From positions 1,984,001-2,048,000 of the forward strand of contig NZ_JACYFK010000001.1 in NCBI RefSeq assembly GCF_014855515.1: 64,000 nucleotides of DNA. The letters are read 5' to 3'. Numbering within the stretch: position 1 is the stretch's first letter; each line of letters begins with the position of its first letter. The stretch is from Euzebyella marina. GTDB taxonomy: Bacteria > Bacteroidota > Bacteroidia > Flavobacteriales > Flavobacteriaceae. The position numbers and the translations under genes are program-made. Under the pieces are notes generated by a model. It ran no database searches. It was not told the DNA's origin and saw only the letters and a program-made list of their open reading frames with translations. Of the stretch, positions 25,031 to 36,400 are shown in pieces.

Positions 25031-25711
25031 ATGAAAAGGTTAAGTATATATCTTGTGTTGAGTCTATTGACCATTTCAACAGTCGTGGCTCAAAAGACTA
25101 CTATTGATTTAGAAAAATTTGTTGAACTCAAAGCTTATGATCGAATTAATGTAACATTGATTAAATCAGAAGTAAACAGGGCCATTATTACAGGTGACGA
25201 TGCCGATGATGTGAGTATTAGTAATGATAACGGACTTTTGAAAATTAGAATGGAAGTTCAGGATTTTTTAGATGGAAACGAAACGAATGTCGAACTGCAT
25301 TATACCGAAGAACTTGGTTTGGTTGATGCCAATGAAGGTGCCAAAATAGTTTCCGAAGGTATTTTAGGAAATAGATTTATCAAGTTGAGAACCCAAGAAG
25401 GAGGTCAAGTAAGAGCTTCTGTAAATACTAGAAATTTAGATGCCAAAGCTATTTCTGGTGGAAAAATATGGGTTACGGGAAAAGCGCCTAACCAAGAGGC
25501 ATCCATTCGTTCGGGAGGTGAATATCATGCCAAAGAGCTAGAAGCCAATCAAACGGAAGTAACGGTTTTCGCAGGAGGAAAGGCTTTCGTTAATTCAAAG
25601 GAATATGTTGAGGCCAATGTAACTGCTGGCGGTTCCATAGAGATATTTGGTAATCCTGATCAAATTGAACAGGATAAAACTTTTGGTGGTTCCATTGTCG
25701 TTAATAAATAG
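25031..25711 (+). CDS. Exported head-GIN-domain (DUF2807) protein
   Basis: 226 residues from the ATG at 25031, which gives a clean Sec signal peptide (MKRLSIYLVLSLLTISTVVAQ). The body is a DUF2807 right-handed beta-helix: repeated short turns such as NEGAKIVSEG, AISGGKIWVTG, RSGGEYHAKELEA and TAGGSIEIFG, and the typical FGGSIVVNK end. The family occurs in Bacteroidota envelopes. Adhesin-like naming in databases is by fold only. Closed by a terminator shared with the convergent RND operon. Confidence 0.85.
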   Translation: MKRLSIYLVLSLLTISTVVAQKTTIDLEKFVELKAYDRINVTLIKSEVNRAIITGDDADDVSISNDNGLLKIRMEVQDFLDGNETNVELHYTEELGLVDANEGAKIVSEGILGNRFIKLRTQEGGQVRASVNTRNLDAKAISGGKIWVTGKAPNQEASIRSGGEYHAKELEANQTEVTVFAGGKAFVNSKEYVEANVTAGGSIEIFGNPDQIEQDKTFGGSIVVNK

Positions 25712-25736
25712 GGCTACCCATCATTTGGTAAAAAGT

Positions 25737-25767
25737 AAAACCGGGCCTTCTTGGCCCGGTTTTTTAT
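25737..25767. terminator. Bidirectional terminator
   Basis: AAAACCGGGCC, loop TTCTT, GGCCCGGTTTT: an 11-bp stem with T tract, between the GIN gene (+) and the end of the RND permease gene (-), whose stop codon it overlaps. Confidence 0.85.
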
Positions 25768-28700
25768 TGTCCTAGAACATCTACCTGCCTAACGGTACGC
25801 CCTTTTTGAATCATTAATCGAGCATCCTCTAGAGTGAGATAGAGGCAAGGTACGATCACCAAGATAATCGCTGTCGCAAAAACTATCCCGAAACCTAACG
25901 AGATTGCCATGGGTATCAAGTGAAATGCTTGACTGCTGGTTTCTAAAATAATTGGTGCAAGACCCCCAAAAGTGGTCATGGTGGTCAGCATAATAGGCCT
26001 GAACCTTCTTAGCCCCGCTTCATGAATCGATTTGTAGATGGCATCACCTTCTTTTCGCCTTTTATTGGCATAATCGATCATGATAAGGGAGTCGTTAACA
26101 ACCACCCCTGAAAGAGCGATGACCCCCATAAGACTCACAAGCGATAAATCGTACCCTAAAAGTATATGGCCAATAACAGCGCCCACGATGCCAAAGGGTA
26201 TCGCGGTCATCACAATCAGTGGTTGTATGTAACTACTAAAGGCAATGGCCAATAGGGCATATATCAATAGCATGGCAATGGCGAAGCCGGCCTTCAGCGT
26301 ATTGGTGCTCTCTCGCATATCGGCCTGGCTTCCTTCAAAGCTCCAGGTTAATCCGGGAAAATCGGCTCTCAGCTGAGGTAAGGTCTCATTTTGCACCGAT
26401 TCGATGACCCTACCAACGGTATTGGCAGGCTCCACATCCATACCCACATTAACCACCCTTCTACCGTCTCTTCGGTTGATACTGGTAAAGGCCTCTCTTT
26501 GTTCAACCTCGACCACATCCATTAACGGGACTTCGATTCCACTAGGAGTTCGGATTAGAAAATTTTCCAGATTTTTAATGTCCTTCCGTTCTTCTAAAGG
26601 CAGTTTGACCCGCACTTCTATTTCGTTCATTCCCCGTAACTGACGCATCGCCAAAGCACCAAAAAAGGCATCCCTGACCTGTCGCCCTACTTCATCGGAC
26701 GTAAGCCCAAGGTTTCTACCTTGTGGTAAGAGCTTAAAATCGTATTGTAACTTCCCCTTATTGTAATTGTCGGTTACGTCACGGGTATTGCTAAAACTTT
26801 TCATACGCTCAACGAAAGCGGCACTGGCCTTTTCCAATACTTCTATATTAGAGTGGCTCAGGTCGACACTGATGGCTTGCCGGGCACCGCCTGGCCCCCT
26901 TTCGGCTTCAAAAGTAATCTGGTCGACCCCTTCAATATCACCGATATTGTCGCGCCAAAGCGCAATTACTTCGCGGGCTGTTATATCTCTCTGATCGGGG
27001 GGCAGCATGACAATTTCAACGTCAATAAAGTTTTGTCCCCTAACATTGGTTTTGATTCCTTCGGCAACCTCATATAAATTATGTTCTTCGAACATTCGCT
27101 GGGTAGCTTGTGAAATATCATGAGCCACTTTGGCAGCTTGGTCGGGGGTAGTGCCAACGGGCAACCTAACACCCGCCTCTATTTCATCGGCCGCTACTTC
27201 GGGCATCATAATAAGACCCATGTGCCCGCTGTAACCAAAACCGCCGACTACCAATAGAAGGGCCAAGGCGGCACAAAGAGTTATGTACCTGTATTTAAGA
27301 CATAAATCGAGAAACGGGCGATACTTATTTTCAACGAAGCTATCGAATCTGTTCGCGAAAGAGCGTTGCCAACCTTCCAACTTTTTGACATACTTGTTCT
27401 TGTTTTCTTCTTTTTTTAAATGGGCCAAGTGGGAGGGGAGAATGAACAAAGCTTCCAGTAAAGAGACGGCCAAAATAACAATGACCACAGCCGGCAGCGG
27501 TTGCCAAAATTTACCGGTTTCCCCAGGCATAAAAAGCAGGGGTACAAAGGCGATAATGGTCGTAACAATACTGAACAGTACGGGCGAGGCCACATCTTTG
27601 GTTCCGGCTATGGCAGCTTTCATGGGACTGAGTCCCTTCTGCCGATATTCATACACATTTTCCCCCACTACAATCGCATCATCAACCACTATACCTAACA
27701 CCACTAGAAATCCGAACATGGAAATCATGTTCACACTGATGCCGATTAAAGGCAGTAGAATCATACCACCAATGAAAGAAACGGTCATACCCATCATAAC
27801 CCAAAACGCTAACCTGTATTCTAGAAATAGGGTAAGAATGACCAATACAATGATTATGGCCAGAACCCCATTTTCGGTCAATAGTGAAAGTCGTTCCCGG
27901 TAATCGGCCGCCCTGTTGCTATCGGTTCTGTATTTTACCCCTGGGGGTAGTTGGTAGTCTTTTAAAAGGTTTTCTACGGCATCGGCAATTTCAAGAGGGG
28001 ACTGGTCTCCAATTCTAAAAATTCGAAGTTCTACATAGTTCTCTTGGTTGAACTGACCATGAAAACCAATTTCTTCAAAACCATCGGTAATGGTAGCAAT
28101 GTCTTTCAGGGCCACTTTAGCTCCTGCATCGGAAGAAACAACGGTAATATTACCATACTCTTTGGCCCATTGTTTTCTTTCCTGCATTCTTAACAAAATC
28201 TCACCACCTCGGGTCTGCACCGCCCCAGCGGGAACATCGTTGCTGCTTTGCCTTATAATATCGGCCACTTGGCCTAGTGTAAGATTGTATTTTTGAAGGT
28301 TGCTTCTAGGGATTTCAATATGGGTTTCGTAATCGGGTACGTTTCCTAATTCGACCTGGGTAATTTTAGGGTTGTTCAAAAGGATGGTACGCAATCGTTC
28401 GGCCAGTTGTCTGAGAGTCCAAATATCAGTTTGTCCGTAAAGCCCTATTTGTAATACATCGCGCTGTCGCGATTGCAGTCGAACTTCGGGTCTTTCGATA
28501 TCGTCGGGAAAAGTACGTATGCGGTTAATGGCCTGATCAATATCCTGAAATGCTTTCATGCGTTCGGTGCCGGCTACCAACTCAATACTAATTTCAGCCG
28601 AACCTTCCCTGGCTTCTGATACGATTTCCTTGATGCCCTGAACCGCCCGAACCGCCTCTTCTACGGGCTGTAGCACTCCTTGTTCGACTTCGGCCGGGCT

Positions 28701-28892
28701 CGCACCGGGGTACACTACCGATACTTCTACAAAGTCTAACTGAAACTCGGGAAATACCTCTTTTTGAATATGGTACATGGTAAAAAGACCCCCACCTAAA
28801 AGAACGATCATCAGTAGATTGGTGGCGATGGAATTTCGCGCCATATAGGAGATGGCTCCTTCTTTTCTCGGTTCTTTATTCTCGTTTTCCAT
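25764..28892 (-). CDS. RND efflux permease (AcrB/MdtB/HAE1 type), system 1
   Basis: 1042 residues, inner-membrane proton/drug antiporter subunit. It has twelve TM segments in the 1+5+1+5 pattern, with two large periplasmic loops. Signatures include [23 protein letters not shown] near residue 60, the TM4 acidic pair in [19 protein letters not shown] and [27 protein letters not shown] in TM10-11. The short N-terminus is typical of the MdtB/MexF-like branch in Bacteroidota. Last gene of an outer-membrane factor/adaptor/permease operon, 22 bp after the adaptor gene. Confidence 0.95.
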   Translation of the reverse strand: MENENKEPRKEGAISYMARNSIATNLLMIVLLGGGLFTMYHIQKEVFPEFQLDFVEVSVVYPGASPAEVEQGVLQPVEEAVRAVQGIKEIVSEAREGSAEISIELVAGTERMKAFQDIDQAINRIRTFPDDIERPEVRLQSRQRDVLQIGLYGQTDIWTLRQLAERLRTILLNNPKITQVELGNVPDYETHIEIPRSNLQKYNLTLGQVADIIRQSSNDVPAGAVQTRGGEILLRMQERKQWAKEYGNITVVSSDAGAKVALKDIATITDGFEEIGFHGQFNQENYVELRIFRIGDQSPLEIADAVENLLKDYQLPPGVKYRTDSNRAADYRERLSLLTENGVLAIIIVLVILTLFLEYRLAFWVMMGMTVSFIGGMILLPLIGISVNMISMFGFLVVLGIVVDDAIVVGENVYEYRQKGLSPMKAAIAGTKDVASPVLFSIVTTIIAFVPLLFMPGETGKFWQPLPAVVIVILAVSLLEALFILPSHLAHLKKEENKNKYVKKLEGWQRSFANRFDSFVENKYRPFLDLCLKYRYITLCAALALLLVVGGFGYSGHMGLIMMPEVAADEIEAGVRLPVGTTPDQAAKVAHDISQATQRMFEEHNLYEVAEGIKTNVRGQNFIDVEIVMLPPDQRDITAREVIALWRDNIGDIEGVDQITFEAERGPGGARQAISVDLSHSNIEVLEKASAAFVERMKSFSNTRDVTDNYNKGKLQYDFKLLPQGRNLGLTSDEVGRQVRDAFFGALAMRQLRGMNEIEVRVKLPLEERKDIKNLENFLIRTPSGIEVPLMDVVEVEQREAFTSINRRDGRRVVNVGMDVEPANTVGRVIESVQNETLPQLRADFPGLTWSFEGSQADMRESTNTLKAGFAIAMLLIYALLAIAFSSYIQPLIVMTAIPFGIVGAVIGHILLGYDLSLVSLMGVIALSGVVVNDSLIMIDYANKRRKEGDAIYKSIHEAGLRRFRPIMLTTMTTFGGLAPIILETSSQAFHLIPMAISLGFGIVFATAIILVIVPCLYLTLEDARLMIQKGRTVRQVDVLGQ

Positions 28893-28914
28893 AGCTGTTC
28901 TTTAAATCGTGCAA

Positions 28915-30111
28915 TTACTGTTCTTCACCTTCTGACGAAGTGCGTAAACCTATGCCATTGGTTACCGTGCTCAGGTCTGTGATCACTACTTGGTCACCCG
29001 CGGCCAGTCCTTCACTGATATAGGCATATTCATCGTCGTTCAATACGATTTCTACTTTTCTTATTTCCAGTTTTTCATCTTTCATCACCCAAACGGTTTC
29101 GTTGCTACGAATGAAATCCCTATCCAACCGAATTACGTTCTCAATGGGTTTGGCCTGAATATTAACTTCGACAAAGGTGCCTATCATCATTTTCGGTAGG
29201 TCTTTGTTTTCCGATTGTGTGGCCAATGGATCAGGCACTTTCACCAATACCCTGGCTAACCGGGTCTGGCCGTCCAGAGCACCTATTTGCCTATCAAGAA
29301 AACCTTGTCTTTCTGCATCGGCTGTCCACGCCGTAGGGTTCGTAATTCTAACTTGGGCACCTTTTTCTGAAGAGCCATCGTTAAAACTGAGCCATTGTAG
29401 TTTATTGACGGGAACGGTTGCGGTTACCCAATAAAAATCCGTTCCAACTATTCGGCCTAAGTCATCGCCGGGCGCCACTTGAGAACCATTCGTTACATTT
29501 TGGTTCAATATATGGGCATCGAAAGGAGCCCTGATCGTGGTTCTCGCAAGATTTAATTCGGCTTGGCCAACAGCGGCTTTGGCGGCCCCAATGTTGGCCT
29601 TCACCGCATTGAGCTGGGGCTTTCGAAGCACCAATTGCATTTCTTCTTCAGATAAAGGACTCGATCCAAAAAGTGAATCGTTCGATATCAGTTGAAGGTC
29701 TTGCTCGGCTATCTGCTGTCGCCCCATTTCGGTGGTCAACGAAGTTTGTGCTTGCATGAGCTCACTTTTGCGTAGTTCCAGCGTATTTCTATAATCTGCG
29801 GGGTCGATTTGTAATAAAACTTGGTTCTTTTTTACATATCCACCAGGGGTGAAAGCTGGATCTCTTCTTGTAACTTGTCCTGGAACCAATGGGCTCAGAG
29901 TGACATCTTCGACCGGTTGAACCGTTCCTGTGGCCACAATTACCGGTTCGTAAGTGCCTTTTTCGACATTGAGTACATCTACCAACATAGCCGTTTCTAC
30001 CGAAGCGCCTTCGCGTTCAGCTTCCGGCTCGGTGAAAAAAATCAAGGTGGTTAGTAAAATTCCTCCTCCGAGAATGGCCAGGCAGATGTATAGAATTTTT
30101 TTATTGCTCAT
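28915..30111 (-). CDS. RND periplasmic adaptor (membrane fusion protein), system 1
   Basis: 398 residues with an N-terminal TM anchor (KKILYICLAILGGGILLTTLIFF). Then come the lipoyl half-motifs (VQPVEDVTLSPLVPGQVTRRDPAFTPGGYVKKNQVLLQIDPADY and FDAHILNQNVTNGSQVAPGDDL), a coiled-coil hairpin (about 105-185) and beta-barrel/membrane-proximal domains to the end. It links the permease to the outer-membrane factor. It lies 14 bp after the OMF gene and 22 bp before the permease gene. Confidence 0.94.
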   Translation of the reverse strand: MSNKKILYICLAILGGGILLTTLIFFTEPEAEREGASVETAMLVDVLNVEKGTYEPVIVATGTVQPVEDVTLSPLVPGQVTRRDPAFTPGGYVKKNQVLLQIDPADYRNTLELRKSELMQAQTSLTTEMGRQQIAEQDLQLISNDSLFGSSPLSEEEMQLVLRKPQLNAVKANIGAAKAAVGQAELNLARTTIRAPFDAHILNQNVTNGSQVAPGDDLGRIVGTDFYWVTATVPVNKLQWLSFNDGSSEKGAQVRITNPTAWTADAERQGFLDRQIGALDGQTRLARVLVKVPDPLATQSENKDLPKMMIGTFVEVNIQAKPIENVIRLDRDFIRSNETVWVMKDEKLEIRKVEIVLNDDEYAYISEGLAAGDQVVITDLSTVTNGIGLRTSSEGEEQ

Positions 30112-30125
30112 ATGGTATTCCGTTC

Positions 30126-31529
30126 TTAGTTGTTCAGTTCTCTTTCTGTTTCAAAGCCTCCGGCAAGGGCGCGATATAGCCCGATTCTAATTTGGACCCT
30201 TCTTAATTGTGCATTGACCAGATCTCTTCGCAATTGTTGTTCTTGATCGAGCCCTAACAAAACATCGAGGTAAGGACTAAAGCCATTTAAAAATTCAACC
30301 CTTAGTTGCTTATTGCTTTTTTCGGCCAATTGTAGTTGTCTCGTGATGTTTTCGACCCTTTCTTCTTGTCTAATATCTTGAACCATACCATTTTCAACCT
30401 CCTGAAAGGCTATCAACGTGGTTTGTCCATATTCATAAAGTCGTTGTTGCTTAATGGCTTCGGTACGTTTAGCTTCTGCATTCAACCGGCGCCCATAGAA
30501 CAAGGGGGCCAAAATATTTCCGGCCAACGAGTAGGCCCAGTTGTCGAAAAGATTGTCAAAATTATTGGAACGTAACTGACCCCTGGCCCCGACCGACAAT
30601 CTTGGGTATTTATTTCTAACGGCCGAGGCCATATCACGATCTGCGGCCAAAAGTTGGGTGTATGCCTGCTGAATATCAGGCCTTCTTCTGACCAACTCTA
30701 AAGGCAAACCTGTTTGAGGAAGTTCGTTTATTTCAGGAAGCTCCGTTGCGGTAAATAAATTATCGCCCTTTGGCTGCCGCCCCAACAGCACCGATAGTTG
30801 GTTTTCAAGCAAACTGATATTGGTTTCAAATATAATCTGCTGTTCTTTGGTGCTTTCCAATAACTGCGCTTGCCTAAGAATATCAACGGCCCTAATCTGA
30901 CCACCGACAAATCGTGAGCGAATCAATCGAATAATGTCTTCATTGGTGGCAATCTGACTTTGGGTTATTTGTAGTTGTTTTTTGGCAGCTTGAAGTTCGT
31001 ACCAAGTAGAGGCAATTTCAGCGGATAGAGAAATGGCTGCCGATTTGTAATCGAAAAGGCTGGCCTCGGCGCGAAACTTTTCGGCTTGCACCGCTGTTCG
31101 AATCCGGCCCCATAAATCGACCTCATAACTGGCCGACAACCCCAATTGTGTGTTTTCTCCCCCGACAAAATCCGGCTCGGGAAGGTTAATGGCCGTTTGG
31201 GCAGATGCATCTACTTGTGGCCATTTATCGGCAGCCTCTCTTATGACTGTAGCTTTGGCAGCTATAAATTGTTGCCATGTAGCCGCTAGATTAAAGTTTG
31301 ATGTCAAGGCGCTATCGATTGCACGATTGAGTTGATCATCTTCAAAAACCGTCCACCATTTGTCAGGAATAACTTCTTGCCCGTTCTCGGAGAAGGGAGT
31401 AACGTTTTCAATGGGTAAATCAACGTTGGAAATCTTGGGAGCGCATCCTACCAAAAAAAACAGCAAAGCTACCTTAGCCCCTCTCATTATTAACTTTTGG
31501 TAATATTTATAATGGAGGGATTGGTACAT
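30126..31529 (-). CDS. TolC-family outer-membrane lipoprotein (NodT type), system 1
   Basis: 467 residues with a lipobox at FFLVGC, so it is a lipoprotein OMF. A nearer ATG at 31487 would give a 14-residue leader; both starts are possible. It carries the repeated OEP features: TWQQFIAAKATVIREAADKWPQVDASAQ, PLELVRRRPDIQQAYTQLLAADRDMA, LFYGRRLNAEAKRTEAIKQQRLYEYGQ and a closing LYRALAGGF. It forms the exit duct for the operon's pump. First gene of this minus-strand operon, facing a divergent efflux unit 300 bp away. Confidence 0.94.
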   Translation of the reverse strand: MYQSLHYKYYQKLIMRGAKVALLFFLVGCAPKISNVDLPIENVTPFSENGQEVIPDKWWTVFEDDQLNRAIDSALTSNFNLAATWQQFIAAKATVIREAADKWPQVDASAQTAINLPEPDFVGGENTQLGLSASYEVDLWGRIRTAVQAEKFRAEASLFDYKSAAISLSAEIASTWYELQAAKKQLQITQSQIATNEDIIRLIRSRFVGGQIRAVDILRQAQLLESTKEQQIIFETNISLLENQLSVLLGRQPKGDNLFTATELPEINELPQTGLPLELVRRRPDIQQAYTQLLAADRDMASAVRNKYPRLSVGARGQLRSNNFDNLFDNWAYSLAGNILAPLFYGRRLNAEAKRTEAIKQQRLYEYGQTTLIAFQEVENGMVQDIRQEERVENITRQLQLAEKSNKQLRVEFLNGFSPYLDVLLGLDQEQQLRRDLVNAQLRRVQIRIGLYRALAGGFETERELNN

Positions 31530-31790
31530 TTTCTTTGGCTTTTAGGTTTGGTAGGCTGAACTGGTCAATTCAATACCTTCTAAAATAGCCGATTTCGTGT
31601 TAATTAAGTATTAATAAAAACTTAAAGGTTGACTTGATTGATTTGGGAGTCCATAAATACTATAATATTATTTTGAGAATTTCATCTGTGAAAATGCCAT
31701 ATTGGTGCATATACGGAATGCATTTGGTCTAGACTACAGCACCGGTTATAGATTCGAAATAGGGTTTTAACTAAATTTAACACCGATACG

Positions 31791-31821
31791 TTGTACACTA
31801 TTCGACCGTACTCTACTTTTG
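31791..31821 (+). promoter_or_regulatory. Complete Bacteroidota promoter for efflux unit 2
   Basis: TTG (31791-31793), a 20-bp spacer, then TACTTTTG (31814-31821): a full -33/-7 pair. The next ATG at 31830 is 9 bp after the -7 box, so transcription would start almost at the ATG. This fixes the start of the next gene and makes its mRNA near-leaderless. The rest of 31530-31813 holds no gene; it must contain the promoter of the divergent operon. Confidence 0.65.
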
Positions 31822-31829
31822 GCACCCGA

Positions 31830-32243
31830 ATGAGAGGAGTTTTTAATAAACATTTGGTTCTTACCTTTTTAATCTTCTTGGGTTTTTTCTCGCAAGCCCA
31901 GGCCTCATCATTTGTTGTATTACCCGATAATGTTTGTGAAGTTCTTATAACATCAAACCAAGAACTTCAAGTAAATCAAGAAGTAAGGGGAGTCAATCAA
32001 GAATCACCTTGGACCAAGTTTTTCGCCGAAGTTTCAGATGTTGAAGAAGAAATTGAGGAAGAAGAATCTAAAGTTCAAGATTCGAAAGATGGTCTGAATG
32101 TCTTTTCGGCTGCTTTTATCTATGCACAAATTTGCGTTCAGCTCTACCTTAACGGTCAGAAAGAGCTTAACGATTACGAGGCACAGCCTACCCTTGTGCC
32201 CTCTGTAGATCTTTACAAAAGGTTTCAGGTATTTAGAATATAA
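31830..32243 (+). CDS. Small exported protein of unknown function, leads efflux system 2
   Basis: 137 residues. A Sec signal peptide (MRGVFNKHLVLTFLIFLGFFSQAQA, about 25 residues) is followed by a short conserved-looking segment, an acidic Glu-rich stretch (VEEEIEEEESK) and a C-terminus with LNVFSAAFIYAQICVQLYLNG. The ATG at 31830 is fixed by the promoter just upstream; a TTG at 31791 lies inside the -33 element. It precedes an RND adaptor, permease and OMF on the same strand, so a periplasmic role near this pump is likely but unproven. Confidence 0.72.
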   Translation: MRGVFNKHLVLTFLIFLGFFSQAQASSFVVLPDNVCEVLITSNQELQVNQEVRGVNQESPWTKFFAEVSDVEEEIEEEESKVQDSKDGLNVFSAAFIYAQICVQLYLNGQKELNDYEAQPTLVPSVDLYKRFQVFRI

Positions 32244-32387
32244 TACCCTTTCTACACACTTTCGGCTCCACTCCACACGGGGCCTAAGTTTTTCAACAAT
32301 ACGCTAAAATACTGATAAGCTCAATGGCTTTGCCATTGGTGCTCATCACATTAATCCACACAAACCAATATTAATAACGTTTAAACT

Positions 32388-33470
32388 ATGAAGAATATCC
32401 CTGTATTCATCATTTTGTGCGCACTCTTGGCACAAATTGGCTGTAAATCAAAAGAAGAAGCCAAACACCACGACACCAAATTTTTAGTGACCAGCCCAAT
32501 TCAGAAAGACACTTCTATCACCAAAGATTATGTGGCTCAAATACATTCAATTCGGCATATCGAGTTGAGGGCACTTGAAAAAGGCTACCTCAAAGAAATT
32601 CATGTAGATGAAGGTCAATATGTTCAAAAAGGGCAAAAGATGTTCAATATAATGCCCAATGTTTACCAGGCCGATTTGCAGAAAGCGGAGGCCGAAGCAA
32701 AAATTGCAGAAATTGAACTTAATAACACTCAGCTTTTGGCAGACGGCAATGTCGTTTCAACCAACGAGCTTTCAATGGCCAAAGCTACTTTAGAAAAGGC
32801 CAAGGCTGAAGTTAGCCTTGCCAAAACCCACTTGGGTTTCACCGATGTGAGGGCTCCTTTTGATGGTATTATGGACCATCTTCATGTGAGGGAGGGTAGC
32901 CTTTTAGATGAAGGCGAGCTTTTAACCACGCTTTCCGATAACTCGCAAATGTGGGTTTACTTTAATGTGCCGGAAGCAGAGTATCTAGATTATATTATGA
33001 GCAAAGACAAAGACGAGAAGAAATCGGTCGGTCTTCTGCTTGCTAACAACAAGCCTTTTAACCAAAAAGGTATTGTTCAGACCATTGAGGGTGAATTTAA
33101 TAATGAAACGGGAAATATTGCTTTTAGGGCCACTTTTCCTAATCCTGATAAAATACTGCGTCATGGCGAAACGGGAAGCATTCTTATGACCATACCGTTT
33201 AAAGATGCACTCATTATTCCTCAGAAAGCCACTTTTGAAATTCTCGATAAAAAATATGTCTTCGTCATAGATAAAGACAATGTGGTACAGCAGACCGAGG
33301 TTTCGGTCGCTGCCGAACTTCCCCACTTGTTCGTTATAAGCAACGGGCTAAAACCCGAAGATAAAATATTACTGGACGGTATACGAATGGTCAAAAACCA
33401 GGAAAAGATCCAAACTGAATTTGCAGAGCCAAATGAAGTTATTCCCAAGTTGGCCGTATACGCCGAATAA
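32388..33470 (+). CDS. RND periplasmic adaptor lipoprotein, system 2
   Basis: 360 residues. Lipoprotein signal with lipobox AQIGC (about Cys19). Lipoyl halves: IELRALEKGYLKEIHVDEGQYVQKGQKMFNIMP and VRAPFDGIMDHLHVREGSLLDEGELL. A coiled-coil hairpin of about 50 residues (QADLQKAEAEAKIAEIELNN) lies between them. AcrA/MexA-type. It bridges the permease and the OMF encoded just downstream; the gap to the permease gene is 21 bp. Confidence 0.94.
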   Translation: MKNIPVFIILCALLAQIGCKSKEEAKHHDTKFLVTSPIQKDTSITKDYVAQIHSIRHIELRALEKGYLKEIHVDEGQYVQKGQKMFNIMPNVYQADLQKAEAEAKIAEIELNNTQLLADGNVVSTNELSMAKATLEKAKAEVSLAKTHLGFTDVRAPFDGIMDHLHVREGSLLDEGELLTTLSDNSQMWVYFNVPEAEYLDYIMSKDKDEKKSVGLLLANNKPFNQKGIVQTIEGEFNNETGNIAFRATFPNPDKILRHGETGSILMTIPFKDALIIPQKATFEILDKKYVFVIDKDNVVQQTEVSVAAELPHLFVISNGLKPEDKILLDGIRMVKNQEKIQTEFAEPNEVIPKLAVYAE

Positions 33471-33491
33471 TAAGAATTAATTCAAGATATT

Positions 33492-36400
33492 ATGTTCAGT
33501 AAGTTTATCAAGAGACCGGTCTTGGCTATTGTCATATCGGTAATAATAGTATTTGTGGGGTTGCTTTCCATTAAGCAACTTCCTATTTCACAGTTCCCCG
33601 AAATTGCGCCTACCACGGTCAATATCTTCATCGCCTATCCGGGGTCGAGTGCAGACGTTTTGGTTAAATCGACTCTTATTCCTCTCGAAACGGCCATTAA
33701 CGGTGTTCAGGGAATGAGGTATATCGCCTCAGATGCCACCAGTGCAGGGGAGGGTACCTTGCGTATTATTTTTGAACCTGGTACGGATCCCAACCAAGCG
33801 GTCGTCAGGGTCAAGACAAGGGTGGATCAAGTAATGCCACTTTTACCTGAATTGGTTCAGCGTGAAGGGGTCATTATCACCCCGGTACAGCCGAGTATGC
33901 TCATGTACGTAAACCTGTACAGCGACAATGCTGATGACCACGAGCTTTTTCTTTACAATTATGCCTACACCAAAATGATTCCTGAAATTCAGAGAATCAA
34001 CGGAATCGCTAGCGCACAAATATTGGGCAGCCGTAAATACGCGATGCGAGTGTGGTTGAAACCGGACCGAATGAGGGCCTATAATGTTTCGGCAGAAGAG
34101 ATATTAGAGGCTATGGAGGAACAAAGTATTCTGGCTAGGCCCGGTAGAATTGGCCAAAGTTCAGGTAAAACTTCCCAATCCCTTGAGTATGTTTTAATGT
34201 ACCAAGATAGGTACGATGAGCCCCAACAGTATAAAGACATCATCATTAAGGCCAATGAAGATGGAGAGTTATTGAAACTTGGAGATTTGGCCGAGGTGGA
34301 GCTGGGTAGTGAATTCTTCGATATTTATTCGAACCTCGATGGTAAGCCATCGGCTTCGATAGTATTAAAACAAACTTTTGGCAGTAATGCGAGTGACGTC
34401 ATCGATGCCGTGAAGGATAAATTAGCGGAGCTGGAAGAAGACCTTCCCTCTGGTCTTGATTATAAAATCAGTTATGATGTATCTAATTTCTTGGATGCTT
34501 CCATTGAACAAGTGCTTCATACGCTTAGAGATGCCTTTATTTTGGTGGCTATTGTGGTGTTCCTATTCCTAGGTGATTGGCGTTCCACTTTAATACCGAT
34601 TATAGCAGTACCCGTATCGTTGATAGGCGCCTTTTTTGTCATGCAGATTTTTGGTCTTTCCATCAATTTGATAACCCTCTTCGCATTGGTATTGGCCATC
34701 GGTATTGTGGTCGATGATGCCATCGTAGTAGTAGAGGCGGTACATGCCAAAATGGAAGAAAAACATATTGGCCCCTTCGATGCCGTTAAAGTGGTTGTCA
34801 ATGAAATTGGTGGGGCAATTATCGCCATTACCTTGGTAATGGTTTCGGTATTTATACCAATTGCGTTCATGACCGGTCCTGTGGGGGTTTTCTACCGTCA
34901 ATTCTCCATCACGATGGCAGGTTCCATTGTTATATCTGCGGTCGTGGCCCTTACGTTAACGCCGGTTCTGTGTGCCATGATTTTAAAGAATAATCACGGC
35001 AAAGAGAGAAAGAAGTCCCCTTTGGATAAATTCATCGATTGGTTTAACCGCGGTTTTGAAAAGTTGACGGGTAGATACGGTAGAGTGCTTGACCGAATCG
35101 TTGCCCGACGTCTTTTGACTTTTGGAATACTTATCGCTTTTTGTGCCGGTATCGTTTTTACAAACGAAACCTTGCCTGCCGGATTTATACCCAATGAGGA
35201 TCAAGGTATGATTTACGCGATTATACAAACACCTCCAGGATCAACGCTTGAACGTACCAATGATGTTGCCCGAAAGTTGCAACAAATATGTGAGGAGACA
35301 GAAGGGGTTGAATCGGTATCCTCTTTGGCTGGATATGAGATTATGACCGAAGGTCGAGGTTCCAATGCCGGTACTTGTTTGATCAACCTGAAACCTTGGT
35401 CCGAAAGGCATCATTCCGTACATGAAATCATGGAAGAATTGGAAGAGGAAACCAAAGACCTTGGTGCCGTTATCGAATATTTTGAACCACCTGCAGTACC
35501 TGGTTTTGGTTCTTCAGGAGGTTTTTCCCTTCGTTTGTTGGATAAAACCGACGGAACCGATTATCACGAGTTTGAACGCATCAACAACAATTTTATGGAT
35601 GAGCTTTCAAAGCGTGAGGAAATTACGGGTCTGTTTACCTTCTACTCAGCCAATTATCCGCAATACGAATTGAAAATCAATAATAAGATTGCCATGCAGA
35701 AGGGTGTCAGTATTGACAAGGCCATGGAGAACCTGAATATATTGATCGGTAGTACCTACGAGCAGGGATTCATCCGCTTTGGTAGATTCTTTAAAGTATA
35801 CACCCAAGCCGCGCCCGAGTATAGGGCCTTACCATCCGATTTGGAGAAATTGTTCGTGAAGAACGAAGAAGGAGAAATGGTGCCTTATTCCGCTTTCATG
35901 ACTATGGAAAAGCGTTTGGGCCCCAACGAGATTACCCGTTACAATCTTTATAATTCCGCATCTATTAGGGGGCTACCCGCTAAAGGCTTCACAAGTGGTG
36001 ATGCTATTCAGGCCATTAATGAGGTGGCAGAAAAAACCCTTCCACGAGGGTATGATGTTGATTGGGAAGGTTTGTCGTATGACGAAGCCAAACGAGGGAA
36101 TGAATCGCTGTACGTATTTATTGTGGTATTGATATTCGTTTACTTCGTGCTCGCTGCACAATACGAAAGTTTCCTGTTGCCCTTTGCAATTTTGCTTTCT
36201 CTTCCTGTAGGTATTTTTGGATCCTTCGTAATGCTTAAGGGGATGGGGCTGGCCAATGATGTATACGCTCAGATAGGTCTTATCATGTTGGTAGGTCTTC
36301 TCGGTAAAAATGCCGTGTTGATCGTTGAGTTCGCCGTTCAAAAAAGAAGACAGGGCAGCACTATTCTTGAGGCCGCCATCGAAGGGGCCAAAGTAAGGTT

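Noticed and set aside
31791-31829. N-terminal extension of the small secreted protein from a TTG
   Set aside because: The TTG is the -33 element of a complete promoter, so it lies upstream of the transcription start.
34517-35423. Several minus-strand ORFs of 60-117 codons inside the system 2 RND permease
   Set aside because: Antisense shadows of a clearly coding gene; no independent signals.
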